A stretch of DNA of 64,000 nt. It comes from JAVEDQ01 sp963783105 (GTDB taxonomy: Bacteria; Actinomycetota; Actinomycetes; Frankiales; Frankiaceae). Where the stretch lies: positions 186,001 to 250,000 of the forward strand of contig CAWAMI010000002.1 in NCBI GenBank assembly GCA_963783105.1. The letters run 5' to 3'. Both the position numbers and the translations under genes were made by a program. Positions 1-7,714 of this stretch are shown one piece after another; within the stretch, counting starts at the first letter, position 1, and each line of letters starts with the position of its first letter. The notes beneath the pieces were generated by a model. That model was not told the origin of the DNA. It ran no database searches and worked only from the letters and a program-made list of their open reading frames with translations.

Positions 1-637
1 GCGCCAGCCCCCCGGGGCGGACGTAGGCGTGGTTCATCCGCAGGCCGGTGATGTGCTCGAGGACATCGAGCACCGCCTCGCGCTCTCGGAAGCCGTAGAT
101 CATCGCCGACAGCGCGCCGATCTCCAGGCCGCCGGTCGCGAGCCACACCAGGTGGGAGGCGATGCGCTGCAGCTCCATGCAGATGACGCGGATCGTGGTC
201 GCCCGCTCCGGCACCTGGTCGGTGACGCCGAGCAACTTCTCCACGCCGAGGCTGTAGGCGGTCTCGTTGAACAGCGGCGACAGGTAGTCCATCCGCGTCA
301 CGAACGTGACGCCCTGGGTCCAGGTGCGGAACTCGGTGTTCTTCTCGATGCCGGTGTGCAGGTAGCCGATGACCAGCCGGGCCTCGGTGACCGTCTCGCC
401 TTCGAGTTCGAGCACGAGCCGCAGGACGCCATGGGTGGAGGGGTGCTGCGGCCCCATGTTGACGACGATGCGTTCGTCGGTGGTCTCGGTCTCGCCGATG
501 CCGCCGACGATCTCGTCCCAGTCGCCGCCGGTGACCGTGTAGACGCGACCCTCGGTGGTCTCGGTGTAGCCCGCTTCCCGGGCCCCGGACTCCGTCGCGC
601 TGTACGGGTCGCTGGTGCGCGAATCGGTGGTGCTCAT
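1..637 (-). CDS. nuoD: NADH-quinone oxidoreductase subunit D (NuoD), N-terminal part, cut by window edge
   Basis: About 212 N-terminal residues are visible; the rest lies beyond base 1. The ATG is at 635-637 and the frame is open to the edge. After a non-conserved N-terminus of about 55 residues comes the NuoD signature NMGPQHPSTHGVLRL, followed by the GYLHTGIEK and MDYLSPLFNE regions. NuoD is the 49-kDa peripheral-arm subunit of complex I and helps form the quinone-binding cavity next to NuoB. It lies 60 bp downstream of nuoC on the same strand, in the usual nuoA-B-C-D order, so it is probably cotranscribed. Confidence 0.96.
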   Translation of the reverse strand, partial: MSTTDSRTSDPYSATESGAREAGYTETTEGRVYTVTGGDWDEIVGGIGETETTDERIVVNMGPQHPSTHGVLRLVLELEGETVTEARLVIGYLHTGIEKNTEFRTWTQGVTFVTRMDYLSPLFNETAYSLGVEKLLGVTDQVPERATTIRVICMELQRIASHLVWLATGGLEIGALSAMIYGFREREAVLDVLEHITGLRMNHAYVRPGGLA

Positions 638-697
638 CGCGCCGCCTCCATCCCTGACGAGACCGTTGTGACAAGAACCGGCACGAGAAGGGTTCGC

Positions 698-1435
698 TCA
701 GGCATAGCTGCGGCGCTCGTCCGGCGGGGGCACCTGGGCGCCCTTGTACTCGACGGGCACGCCACCCAGCGGATAGTCCTTGCGCTGGGGGTGACCCTCC
801 CAGTCGTCCGGCATCATGATCCGCGTCAGGCCGGGGTGACCGTCGTAGATGATGCCGAAGAAGTCGTAGGTCTCCCGCTCCAGCCAGTCGGCTGTCGGGT
901 AGATCGGCGTCAGGCTCGGCACGTGCGGGTCCTCGACCGTCACCGAGACCTCGAGCCGGATGCGTCGACGGTGCGTCATCGACAGCAGGTGCGCCACCGA
1001 GTGCAGCCGACGCCCGGTCGGGTCCACGCCGAGGTAGTCGACGCCGGAGACCGACGCCAGCATCTCGAACCGGGTGGCCGGGTCGTCCCGAAGCGAGCGG
1101 GCGACCTCGAGCAGCATCTCCGGGCGCACGTGCAGCGTCAGCTCACCGCGGTCGACGACGACCCTCTCGATAGCGTCCCCGAGCTGCGGGAAGGCGCGCT
1201 CGAGGTCGGCGTAGAGCGTTTCGTTCGTGTCGTCGAAGGGCCGGGCGGTGCTGGTCAGGGGCGGCAGCGGCCGGATCAGACCACCGAAGCCGGACGTGTC
1301 GCCGCTGCCCTCGCCGCCGAACATGTTCCGCGTCGGTCGGCCCGCGCGCGGGTCGGGGGCCGCGGAGTGGTCGTCCGGCAGGGCAGGGTTCTTCTCCCCC
1401 TCCGTCGGCCCGCCCTCGGGCGTTCCCGTGCTCAC
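698..1435 (-). CDS. nuoC: NADH-quinone oxidoreductase subunit C (NuoC)
   Basis: This is a 245-residue protein with a GTG start at 1435. That start overlaps the nuoB stop as GTGA, which decides it over longer readings of the frame. The conserved 30-kDa subunit core follows about 75 variable residues. It includes FEMLASVSGVDYLG and, near the C-terminus, the family signature WLERETYDFFGI with the GHPGLTRIMMPDDWEGHPQRKDYPL stretch broken here as GHPGLTRIMMPDD then WEGHPQRKDYPL. It forms the peripheral arm of complex I with NuoD. The N-terminus is longer and richer in P, G and D than in many bacteria, as is common in actinobacteria. Confidence 0.96.
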   Translation of the reverse strand: MSTGTPEGGPTEGEKNPALPDDHSAAPDPRAGRPTRNMFGGEGSGDTSGFGGLIRPLPPLTSTARPFDDTNETLYADLERAFPQLGDAIERVVVDRGELTLHVRPEMLLEVARSLRDDPATRFEMLASVSGVDYLGVDPTGRRLHSVAHLLSMTHRRRIRLEVSVTVEDPHVPSLTPIYPTADWLERETYDFFGIIYDGHPGLTRIMMPDDWEGHPQRKDYPLGGVPVEYKGAQVPPPDERRSYA

Positions 1436-2070
1436 GTCGTCCTCCGCGTCGGGCCGAGGCTCAGATCCTGGAGAACGCTGTCCTCGGCCTCCTGACGCCG
1501 CCGGACGGCGACGGCGGCGGGCTTGTCGAAGGCGGCCTCGCGCGGCTCGCCGGCCTCGAGGGCGGCGTGCCGTTCGCTCTCGATCTCCTGGCGGCGACGC
1601 TCGCCGAGCGGCGCCTCGGAGATCTTCTCGTGCAGCTTCAGGATGGCGTCCATCAGCATCTCGGGACGCGGGGGGCAGCCCGGCAGGTACATGTCGACCG
1701 GGACGACGTGGTCGACGCCCTGGATGATCGCGTAGTTGTTGAACATGCCACCGCTGCTGGCGCAGACGCCCATCGCGAGCACCCACTTGGGCTCGGGCAT
1801 CTGGTCGTAGATCTGCCGCAGGACCGGCGCCATCTTCTGGCTCACCCGGCCGGCGACGATCATCAGGTCCGCCTGCCGCGGGCTGGCCCGGAAGACCTCC
1901 ATGCCGAAGCGCGCGAGGTCGTAGCGGCCGGCACCGGTCGCCATCATCTCGATGGCGCAGCACGCCAGGCCGAAGGTGGCCGGCCAGAGCGACGACTTGC
2001 GCGACCAGTTGATGAACTTCTCGGTGGTCGTCAGCAGGATGCCGCTCGGCAGCTTCTCCTCTAGTCCCAT
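1432..2070 (-). CDS. nuoB: NADH-quinone oxidoreductase subunit B (NuoB)
   Basis: This is a 212-residue protein starting at an ATG at 2070; the start overlaps the end of nuoA by 10 bases. The four cysteines that bind cluster N2 are present: the adjacent pair C37 and C38 in FGLACCAIEMM, C103 in GVCASSGGMF and C132 in YLPGCPPRPE. N2 is the last iron-sulfur cluster before quinone. The tail after about residue 150 is longer than in E. coli and not conserved. Translation is coupled at both ends to nuoA and nuoC. Confidence 0.97.
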   Translation of the reverse strand: MGLEEKLPSGILLTTTEKFINWSRKSSLWPATFGLACCAIEMMATGAGRYDLARFGMEVFRASPRQADLMIVAGRVSQKMAPVLRQIYDQMPEPKWVLAMGVCASSGGMFNNYAIIQGVDHVVPVDMYLPGCPPRPEMLMDAILKLHEKISEAPLGERRRQEIESERHAALEAGEPREAAFDKPAAVAVRRRQEAEDSVLQDLSLGPTRRTT

Positions 2071-2423
2071 TCGAGCCCTCCCCGACGCCAGACGTAGGTG
2101 TAGGCCACGAAGACGGTGAGGATGAACAGCCCCATCTCGACCAGGCCGAAGACCCCGAGGCTGCCGAAGCTGACCGCCCACGGGTACAAGAAGATGACCT
2201 CGATGTCGAAGACGATGAACAACATCGCGGTCAGATAGAACTTCACCGGGAAGCGGCCGCTCCCCGACCCCTGCGGCGTCGGCTCGATGCCGCACTCGTA
2301 CGCGTCGAGCTTGGCCCGGTTGTACCGCTTGGGGCCGACGAGCGCGCCCGCCACGACGGAGAAGACGGCGAAACCGGCGGCCAACGCGAAGAGCACGATC
2401 ACCGGCACATACGGGCTCAGCAC
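2061..2423 (-). CDS. nuoA: NADH-quinone oxidoreductase subunit A (NuoA)
   Basis: This 120-residue membrane subunit of complex I has three predicted helices, at about residues 5-28, 62-85 and 90-112. Family motifs include YECGIEPTPQGSGSGRFPVKFY and FDIEVIFLYPWAV (the first read as YECGIEPTP then GRFPVKFY). The GTG start at 2423 is preceded by AGGAAGAG at a suitable distance. About 98 bp separate it from the menJ stop. No Rex-type site was seen in that gap, so nuo may be read from an upstream promoter near menJ or from an unrecognised local one. Confidence 0.96.
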   Translation of the reverse strand: MLSPYVPVIVLFALAAGFAVFSVVAGALVGPKRYNRAKLDAYECGIEPTPQGSGSGRFPVKFYLTAMLFIVFDIEVIFLYPWAVSFGSLGVFGLVEMGLFILTVFVAYTYVWRRGGLEWD

Positions 2424-2521
2424 GGCTCTTCCTCCCTTCGAGCGGGTCGAACACTACGCGGGCGGTACGACAGAATTGCGGGCGCGACGCGGGGGTCCGG
2501 CGCCGACCCGGGCGAGGCCGT

Positions 2522-3850
2522 TCATGCCGCCGGCGCGATCCGGGCGAGCCCGTTGATCACGCGGTCGAGCGCGTCGCCACCGCGCGGATCCGTCAGATTC
2601 GCGAGAAGCTTCAGCGTAAAGCGCATCAGCAACGGGCGGGGCAGCCCGTACCGGGTGGCGAGGCGCATCACCTCGGGGTGTCCGATGAGCGTCACGAACC
2701 AGCGACCGAGCGTGTAGTAGCCGCCGTAGCGGGCGTCGAGGGCCCGCGGGTAGTCGCCGAGAGCCTTCTCCCGGCTCGGGCCCACCGGGCGGCCGAGCGC
2801 CTGGGCGACGACCTCCGCGGCGACCTCAGCCGTCTCCATCGCGTAGGCGATGCCCTCGCCGTTGAAGGGATTGACCGCCCCGGCCGCGTCGCCGATGAGC
2901 AGCAGGCCGTCGCGGTAGTGCGGCTTGCGGTTGAAGCCCATCGGCAGGGCCGCGCCGCGCACCGGCCCGTCGTACTCGAGGCCGGTGAGGTCCGGGATGC
3001 CGTCCAGCCAGCGCCGCAGCAGGTCCTTGTAGTCGACCTTGCCGAACGCCTCGCTGGTGTTGAGGACGCCGAGGCCGACGTTCACGCGCCCGTCGCCGAG
3101 GCCGAAGATCCAGCCGTAGCCGGGCAGCAGCCGGCCCTGTTCGCGCGGCCCGTCCCAGAGCTCGAGATGACTCTCCAGCCAGTCGTCGCCGGAGCGCGCC
3201 GGGCTGTCCAGGTAGCCGCGGACCGCCACGCCCATCGGCCGGTCGTCGCGCTTGGCGATACCGAGCCCGAGGGCCATCCGGGCGCTGACGCCGTCGGCCG
3301 CGATCGTGAGCGGGGCGGAGAAGGTCTCGCCGGCCTTGGTGCGGACGCCGACGACCCGGCCGCTCGCGTCCTGGACGGGGCCGGTGACGGTCGTCGCCTC
3401 CCGCAGGCGGGCGCCGGCCTTCTGCGCGTGCCGGGCGAGCACCTCGTCGAAGTCCTGGCGGGTCCGGACCAGGCCGTAGCCCGGATAGGTGGCGAGGTCG
3501 GGCCAGGGCAGCTCGAGGTGGTGCCCGCCGCCGAGGATCCGCAGGCCGCGGTTCTGCGGCCAGTCGCTGGTGTCGATGCCCATCCCGACGAGGCTGCGGA
3601 CCGCGCGCGGGGTGAGCCCGTCACCGCAGACCTTCTCCCGCGGGAAGGTCGTCTTCTCCAGCAGCAGGACGTCGAGCCCGGCGCGGGCGAGGTGGTAGGC
3701 CGCGGTCGACCCGCCCGGACCGGCGCCGACGACGATGACGTCCGCGTCGGGCGGGGGTGCCGGGTGCCCGAGAGCGGCCGCCGTCGGCGCCGTCACCGAC
3801 GCCGGCGCGGACGCCGCAGCGGATGCCGCCGGCGTGCTCGACGCGCTCAT
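2522..3850 (-). CDS. menJ: Geranylgeranyl reductase family FAD oxidoreductase, probable menaquinone reductase MenJ
   Basis: This is a 442-residue flavoprotein. The start at ATG 3850 has AGAGG upstream and gives an Ala/Pro-rich N-terminus of about 35 residues. The FAD-binding motif VIVVGAGPGGSTAAYHLA follows, then KVCGDGLTPRAV, typical of the geranylgeranyl reductase family, and the second FAD motif LLIGDAAGAVNPFNGEGI. The mycobacterial member (Rv0561c, MenJ) saturates one isoprene unit of menaquinone. Position between menG and the nuo genes supports the menaquinone role over carotenoid or archaeal-type lipid reduction. A Rex-type operator lies 54-69 bp upstream of the start. Confidence 0.85.
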   Translation of the reverse strand: MSASSTPAASAAASAPASVTAPTAAALGHPAPPPDADVIVVGAGPGGSTAAYHLARAGLDVLLLEKTTFPREKVCGDGLTPRAVRSLVGMGIDTSDWPQNRGLRILGGGHHLELPWPDLATYPGYGLVRTRQDFDEVLARHAQKAGARLREATTVTGPVQDASGRVVGVRTKAGETFSAPLTIAADGVSARMALGLGIAKRDDRPMGVAVRGYLDSPARSGDDWLESHLELWDGPREQGRLLPGYGWIFGLGDGRVNVGLGVLNTSEAFGKVDYKDLLRRWLDGIPDLTGLEYDGPVRGAALPMGFNRKPHYRDGLLLIGDAAGAVNPFNGEGIAYAMETAEVAAEVVAQALGRPVGPSREKALGDYPRALDARYGGYYTLGRWFVTLIGHPEVMRLATRYGLPRPLLMRFTLKLLANLTDPRGGDALDRVINGLARIAPAA

Positions 3851-3902
3851 GGGGTGCCTCTTCCGCCGTCCTGACCTGCTCGATTGCCGGCACATCGTGC
3901 GA

Positions 3903-3921
3903 TTGTGAAAGCGTTCACGAA
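3903..3921 (-). promoter_or_regulatory. Candidate Rex operator (ROP) upstream of menJ-nuo
   Basis: TTGTGAAAGCGTTCACGAA is an imperfect palindrome. Its core TGTGAA-N4-TTCACG differs by one base from the Streptomyces Rex consensus TGTGAA-N4-TTCACA as I know it. It overlaps the menG stop codon and lies just upstream of menJ on the same strand, where binding could block transcription of menJ and the nuo genes. A rex gene lies at 38791-39585. Nuo genes are known Rex targets in Streptomyces. Confidence 0.65.
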
Positions 3922-4694
3922 CTCCGAGAGCCAGTGTAGGCCGACAACAGCGGGTCGGTCGCGCCCGGCGCCCGCCGGGCCCGGTGCAGCGCGACGATGC
4001 CGCCCGACAGGTTGCGCCACGCGACCTGCTCCCAGCCCGCCCGCTGCAGGACGCGGGCGAGCCCGGCCTGGTCCGGCCAGGCCCGGATCGACTCGGCGAG
4101 GTAGACGTAGGCGTCCGGGTTGCTGCTGACGCGGCGGGCGATCGTCGGCAGCGCGCGCATCAGGTAGTCCCGGTAGACGGCACGGAACGGCGCGAAGGTG
4201 GGGACGCTGAACTCGCAGACGACGATGCGCCCGCCGGGTCGCGTGACGCGGCGCAGCTCGGCCAGACACCGCTCGGGGTCGGCGGTGTTGCGCAGGCCGA
4301 AGGAGATGGTGACGGCGTCGAAGGCCGCGTCGGAGAAGGGCAGCCGAAGGCCGTCGGCGGCGGTGAGACGCACCTCACCCTCTCCGTCGCGTCGGCTGCG
4401 CCGGGCCAGTCGACGCGCGCCGACCTGGAGCATGCCGAGGCTGAAGTCGGCGGCAACGACGGTCGCGCCGGAATCGGCGAGCGGGACGCTGCTGGTGGCC
4501 GTGCCGGCGGCGAGGTCGAGGATGCGCTCGCCGGGTCTCGGGGCGATGGCCGCGCGGACGAGGGTGCGCCAGCGACGGTCCTGGCCGAGCGAGAGGACCG
4601 TGTTGGTGACGTCGTAGCGCCGGGCGACGCCGTCGAACATCGCGGCGACCTCGTCCGGGCGCTTGTCCAGATCGGCGCGGGTCGCGGGAACCAC
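3915..4694 (-). CDS. menG: Demethylmenaquinone methyltransferase (MenG/UbiE family)
   Basis: This 259-residue SAM-dependent methyltransferase performs the last C-methylation of the menaquinone ring. Motifs include the N-terminal FDGVARRYDVTNTVLS, the SAM motif ILDLAAGTATSS, FSLGMLQVGARR and the UbiE signature FDAVTISFGLRN, then RPGGRIVVCEFS. The GTG at 4694 is the only in-frame start near the conserved N-terminus; an ATG at 4702 is in another frame. It is 32 bp downstream of the amidohydrolase gene and 64 bp upstream of menJ. The enzyme is used whether naphthoquinone comes from the classical or the futalosine route. Confidence 0.93.
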   Translation of the reverse strand: MVPATRADLDKRPDEVAAMFDGVARRYDVTNTVLSLGQDRRWRTLVRAAIAPRPGERILDLAAGTATSSVPLADSGATVVAADFSLGMLQVGARRLARRSRRDGEGEVRLTAADGLRLPFSDAAFDAVTISFGLRNTADPERCLAELRRVTRPGGRIVVCEFSVPTFAPFRAVYRDYLMRALPTIARRVSSNPDAYVYLAESIRAWPDQAGLARVLQRAGWEQVAWRNLSGGIVALHRARRAPGATDPLLSAYTGSRSS

Positions 4695-4726
4695 GGGTCC
4701 ATCCTGCCCGAGCGGTCGAGACGGCT

Positions 4727-5953
4727 TCAGGCGGTTATGGCCTCGGTGGCGGTGGTGGCCTCGGTGGCGGTGGTGCCACGGAGAAGGGTGCGGACACAGC
4801 GCCCGCTCCGGACCAGGGCGCCGTAGGGGTCGGTGGTCGTGTCGTCGACGGCGAAGACGGCGAGATCGGCCGTCGCGCCCTCGGCGAGCACTCCGCCCCC
4901 CTTCCGCCCGAGCGCCGCCGCCCCGCCCACAGTGGCGGCCTCGAGGAGGCGGCGGTCGAGGTCGTCCGCGTCGTAGCCCTGACGATGCGCGAGCGCCGCG
5001 AGCGCGCGCAGCTCGTCGAGCAGGTCCAGCGAGGGCGAAGACGCGAGCGAGTCGGTGCCGACGCAGAACGGGTTGCCCTCGGCGAGGTGCGCCGCGATGG
5101 GCGGCTGCCCGGCCTGCAGGATGCCGTTCGACCGCGCGCACAGGGCGACGGTCGTGCCCGACCGCCTGAGCAGCGCCCGGTCGTCGGCGTCGAGGTGGAC
5201 GCCGTGGGCGACGTGCATCTCCGGACCGAGGCCGACGAGGTCGTCGAGGTAGGCGGTCGGCGAGACCCCCGAGCCGCCCCGCTGCACGAGCTCCATGCCG
5301 GCGCTGAACGGCAGGCCCGCGAGCGGGCCGGAGCCGTCGCGGACGTAGATGCCCTCGTCCGCCGTCTCGGCCAGGTGGATGTGAAGACGCCGCTGCTCGG
5401 TGCGGCTGAGGTCGGCGATGCCCCGGACCACCTCGGTACCGAGCGTGTAGAGCGTGTGCGGGGCGGGGGCGACGTCCTCGTGCCGGGACAGCTCGATGGC
5501 GAGGCGCTCGCGTTCGGCCGGCCAGTCGGGGCTGTGCACGCCGACGGACTCGACGAAGCGGATCCCCGGCACGGCGACGTCGAGGGCCGGTGTGTCGCTG
5601 ACCACGTCGGCCACGGCCGTCGTGCCGCTGGCCAGGGCGAGTCGCCAGCTCGCCGCGGCCTCCCGCCGCCAGCCCTCGGCGGTGGTGGCCGCGCGGCGCC
5701 GGATCATCTCGGCGATCCACTCGGCGAACGACCGCCGTCCGTCGGCGAGGTCCGCGAACGACGGCCCGTACTGCAGGTGGGCGTGCGCGTTGACGAGGCC
5801 GGGCGTCACCACGTGTGGCGGAACGGGCTCCGTGGCCGGACGGATCTCGGCGACACTCCCGTCCTCGACCACGACCTCGGCGTTGCGGACCGGCTCCCCG
5901 TCGATGGGCAGCACCCACGCACCGCGAACGATCACGCCCTCATTCTGCGGCAC
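4727..5953 (-). CDS. Amidohydrolase family protein, possible 6-aminodeoxyfutalosine deaminase
   Basis: This is a 408-residue TIM-barrel amidohydrolase with the metal ligands in order: HxH in VNAHAHLQYG, a conserved His in HIHLAET, a further His in VAHGVHLD and the Asp in FCVGTDSLASS. The family covers cytosine/guanine-type deaminases. From memory, Acidothermus Acel_0264, near nuo genes, deaminates aminodeoxyfutalosine; the position beside menG suggests the same role here. The start is uncertain: GTG at 5953 lies inside a palindromic repeat and has no clear ribosome site, while GTG at 5935 is also in frame. The C-terminus contains an 18-bp tandem duplication (TATEAT-like). Function is inferred from context. 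Confidence 0.65.
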   Translation of the reverse strand: MPQNEGVIVRGAWVLPIDGEPVRNAEVVVEDGSVAEIRPATEPVPPHVVTPGLVNAHAHLQYGPSFADLADGRRSFAEWIAEMIRRRAATTAEGWRREAAASWRLALASGTTAVADVVSDTPALDVAVPGIRFVESVGVHSPDWPAERERLAIELSRHEDVAPAPHTLYTLGTEVVRGIADLSRTEQRRLHIHLAETADEGIYVRDGSGPLAGLPFSAGMELVQRGGSGVSPTAYLDDLVGLGPEMHVAHGVHLDADDRALLRRSGTTVALCARSNGILQAGQPPIAAHLAEGNPFCVGTDSLASSPSLDLLDELRALAALAHRQGYDADDLDRRLLEAATVGGAAALGRKGGGVLAEGATADLAVFAVDDTTTDPYGALVRSGRCVRTLLRGTTATEATTATEAITA

Positions 5954-6020
5954 AGCCCAGGCGGGGTGCCTCAGCGGCTGTCAGGGCAACCGCTGAGGCA
6001 CCCACCCCGAGGGGGCTGTG
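5951..6020. repeat. Nested palindromic element, copy A
   Basis: A perfect 14-bp inverted repeat (GGGTGCCTCAGCGG at 5964-5977 and its complement at 5990-6003) encloses a 12-base spacer. It is nested inside an outer 8-bp inverted repeat (CACAGCCC at 5951-5958, GGGCTGTG at 6013-6020). The 40-bp core 5964-6003 matches 6983-7022 at 37 of 40 positions in the same orientation. The two copies flank the DUF559 gene. The outer arm contains the possible GTG start of the amidohydrolase gene. Confidence 0.85.
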
Positions 6021-6065
6021 GATGGCTGGGCGCCTCCGGTTCGGAGCAGGTGAGGATCTGCTCCC

Positions 6066-6980
6066 GTGGCGTCGTCGGCTGACCTGTCGCAACTGCGCGC
6101 GGACCAGCTCGATGCCGTCCGCCGCGATCAGCTCCTCGACCTCGGCGTGAGCAGGGGCCGCATCCGGTGGCGCGTGGCCAGCGGGGACTGGCAAGCGGTG
6201 GGCCCTACGGTCCTGGCCCTGCAGACCGGACCGCTGACCAGGGACCAGCAGCGGTGGGCCGCCGTCCTGCTCGCCGGCCCCGGCTGTGCGCTCGCCGGAC
6301 GGACCGCCCTGGAGCTGGCGGGGCTCACCTCGTGGGAGGACGAGAAGCTGCACGTCCTGGTACCCCATGCCCGGCGCGTGCCCACGGCGCCCGAGCTGGC
6401 AGTTGTCGTCCATCGAACCCGTCGCCCTATCGAGGTCCACCCCGCTCGGGAGCTCGCCCGGACCCGGCTCGAACAGGCGGCCGTCGACGCGGCGTCGTGG
6501 TGCGGGCGGCCTCGGACCGACTGCGGCCTGCTCGCCGCCGTCGTCCAGCAGCGTCTGAGCACGGCGCAGCGATTGCTGAACGCACTCGAGGTCGCGGGGC
6601 ATGTGCGGCACCACCGCCACCTCGAGGCCGCCCTCCACGACATCGAGGGCGGTGCCCACGCATTGTCGGAGATCGACTTCCGCCGGCTGTGCCGACGCTT
6701 CGCGCTCGGGGTGTCGGTCCGGCAGCAGATCCGGAGCGACGAGGGCGGTTGTCGGCGATACGTGGACGCCGAGCTCGTCGCGGCTGACGGGACGCGGGTG
6801 TCCGTCGAGGTGGATGGAGCGCTGCACATGGTGGCCGACCAGTGGCAGCGGGATCAGCTGCGTGCGAACGAACTCATCATCGCCGGACGGCCCGTGCTGC
6901 GGTTCTCGAGCGTGCTCCTCCGCACCGAACCGGAGAAGGTCGCAGACCAGCTCCGCCGGGCGCTGGGGTCGGCCTCGTAG
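6066..6980 (+). CDS. DUF559-type protein: AbiEi-like N-terminus plus PD-(D/E)XK nuclease-fold C-terminus
   Basis: This 304-residue protein starts at GTG 6066 with GAGG about 12 bases upstream. Residues 6-90 resemble the winged-helix AbiEi-antitoxin-like N-domain common in actinobacteria (LLDLGVSRGRIRWRV, then CALAGRTALELAGL). Residues 195-300 resemble DUF559, a very-short-patch-repair-like endonuclease fold, with candidate catalytic residues E202 (LSEIDF), D234 (RYVDAEL) and E248/D250 (SVEVDGALH). No partner toxin or methylase gene is adjacent. It is transcribed against both neighbours and bracketed by 40-bp palindromic repeats, suggesting a self-contained unit. The biological role of the family is unknown; nuclease activity is inferred from fold residues only. 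Confidence 0.75.
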   Translation: MASSADLSQLRADQLDAVRRDQLLDLGVSRGRIRWRVASGDWQAVGPTVLALQTGPLTRDQQRWAAVLLAGPGCALAGRTALELAGLTSWEDEKLHVLVPHARRVPTAPELAVVVHRTRRPIEVHPARELARTRLEQAAVDAASWCGRPRTDCGLLAAVVQQRLSTAQRLLNALEVAGHVRHHRHLEAALHDIEGGAHALSEIDFRRLCRRFALGVSVRQQIRSDEGGCRRYVDAELVAADGTRVSVEVDGALHMVADQWQRDQLRANELIIAGRPVLRFSSVLLRTEPEKVADQLRRALGSAS

Positions 6981-6982
6981 CC

Positions 6983-7022
6983 GGGTGCGTCAGAGGCTGT
7001 CAGGACAACCGCTGAGGCACCC
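6983..7022. repeat. Palindromic element, copy B
   Basis: This 40-bp sequence matches copy A (5964-6003) with three substitutions, in direct orientation, and begins two bases after the DUF559 stop codon. The arms are less perfect than in copy A. A partial third arm (CCGAGGCACCCC, 7028-7039) follows. It may also act as a terminator between the convergent genes. Confidence 0.8.
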
Positions 7023-7049
7023 AACCACCGAGGCACCCCAGCCTCCCGG

Positions 7050-7589
7050 TCAATACGTGCTGCTGCTGCCCGACACCGCGATCGCCACGATGATGACGAT
7101 GATCAGCACGCCGACCCCGATCCAGCCGAGCACGATGCCCGCGATCGCCATGCCGTCGCCGGAGTCACCGCGCTGCTTGATCTGCGAGCGGGCGATGTAG
7201 CCGAAGATCAGGGCCAGGATGCTGCCGACCCAGTAGAGCCACAGGATGCCGAGCACCATCGAGGCGATGGCCATGCCGTTCGTCTTCTGCTGCTGGGGAT
7301 AGCCGTACGGCGGCTGGCCGTAGCCGTAGGGCTGCTGGCCATAAGGCTGCTGGCCGTACGCCGGCTGCGCGTAGGGGTCGCCGTAGCCCTGCTGGCCGTA
7401 GCCCTGCTGGCCGTAACCCTGCTGGCCGTAACCGCCCTGGCCGTAGCCCTGCTGGCCGTAGCCACCCTGGCCATAGCCCTGCTGGCCATAGCCCTGCTGC
7501 CCGTAGTCGGGCTGCCCCTGGCCGTAGCCGCCCTGGCCGCCGGAGGACGACGGCTTGTCGAAGTAACCGCCCGATCCGCTCTCGCTCAT
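7050..7589 (-). CDS. DUF4190-type membrane protein with GYGQ pentapeptide repeats
   Basis: This is a 179-residue protein with GGAGGA before its ATG at 7589. Residues 20-100 are a low-complexity Gly/Tyr/Gln region built mostly of five-residue units (GYGQQ, GYGQG) encoded by imperfect 15-bp repeats. The C-terminal 75 residues hold two hydrophobic helices (about 104-128 and 148-172) separated by the motif GYIARSQIKQRGDSGDGMAIAG, typical of DUF4190 (quoted as GYIARSQIKQ then GDGMAIAG). Proteins of this type sit in the cytoplasmic membrane with a disordered cytoplasmic segment; function is unknown. It is convergent with the DUF559 gene. Confidence 0.85.
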   Translation of the reverse strand: MSESGSGGYFDKPSSSGGQGGYGQGQPDYGQQGYGQQGYGQGGYGQQGYGQGGYGQQGYGQQGYGQQGYGDPYAQPAYGQQPYGQQPYGYGQPPYGYPQQQKTNGMAIASMVLGILWLYWVGSILALIFGYIARSQIKQRGDSGDGMAIAGIVLGWIGVGVLIIVIIVAIAVSGSSSTY

Positions 7590-7714
7590 CGTGTCCTCCT
7601 TGGTCGGTGCGTCCTCAGTATGGGTGTGCAGACGATGTCACGGCGGACCATCGAACGACACGAGCAGTGCGGATGCGGGCCACTCGGAGTGTGAGCCGGG
7701 TTACGGTTCCTGAC

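Noticed and set aside
2678..3874. Long plus-strand frame opposite menJ (and similar long frames opposite most genes)
   Set aside because: Composition shows the Arg/Ala/Gly/Asp bias of antisense high-GC frames and no motifs; the opposite strand holds a clear family protein.
4160..4702. Alternative frame starting ATG 4702 over menG
   Set aside because: Has a neat start but no family motifs; the menG frame carries all methyltransferase motifs.
7370..7510. Regular 15-bp repeats resembling an array
   Set aside because: They are in frame, lack spacers of constant length with unique sequence, and encode GYGQ units; not CRISPR.
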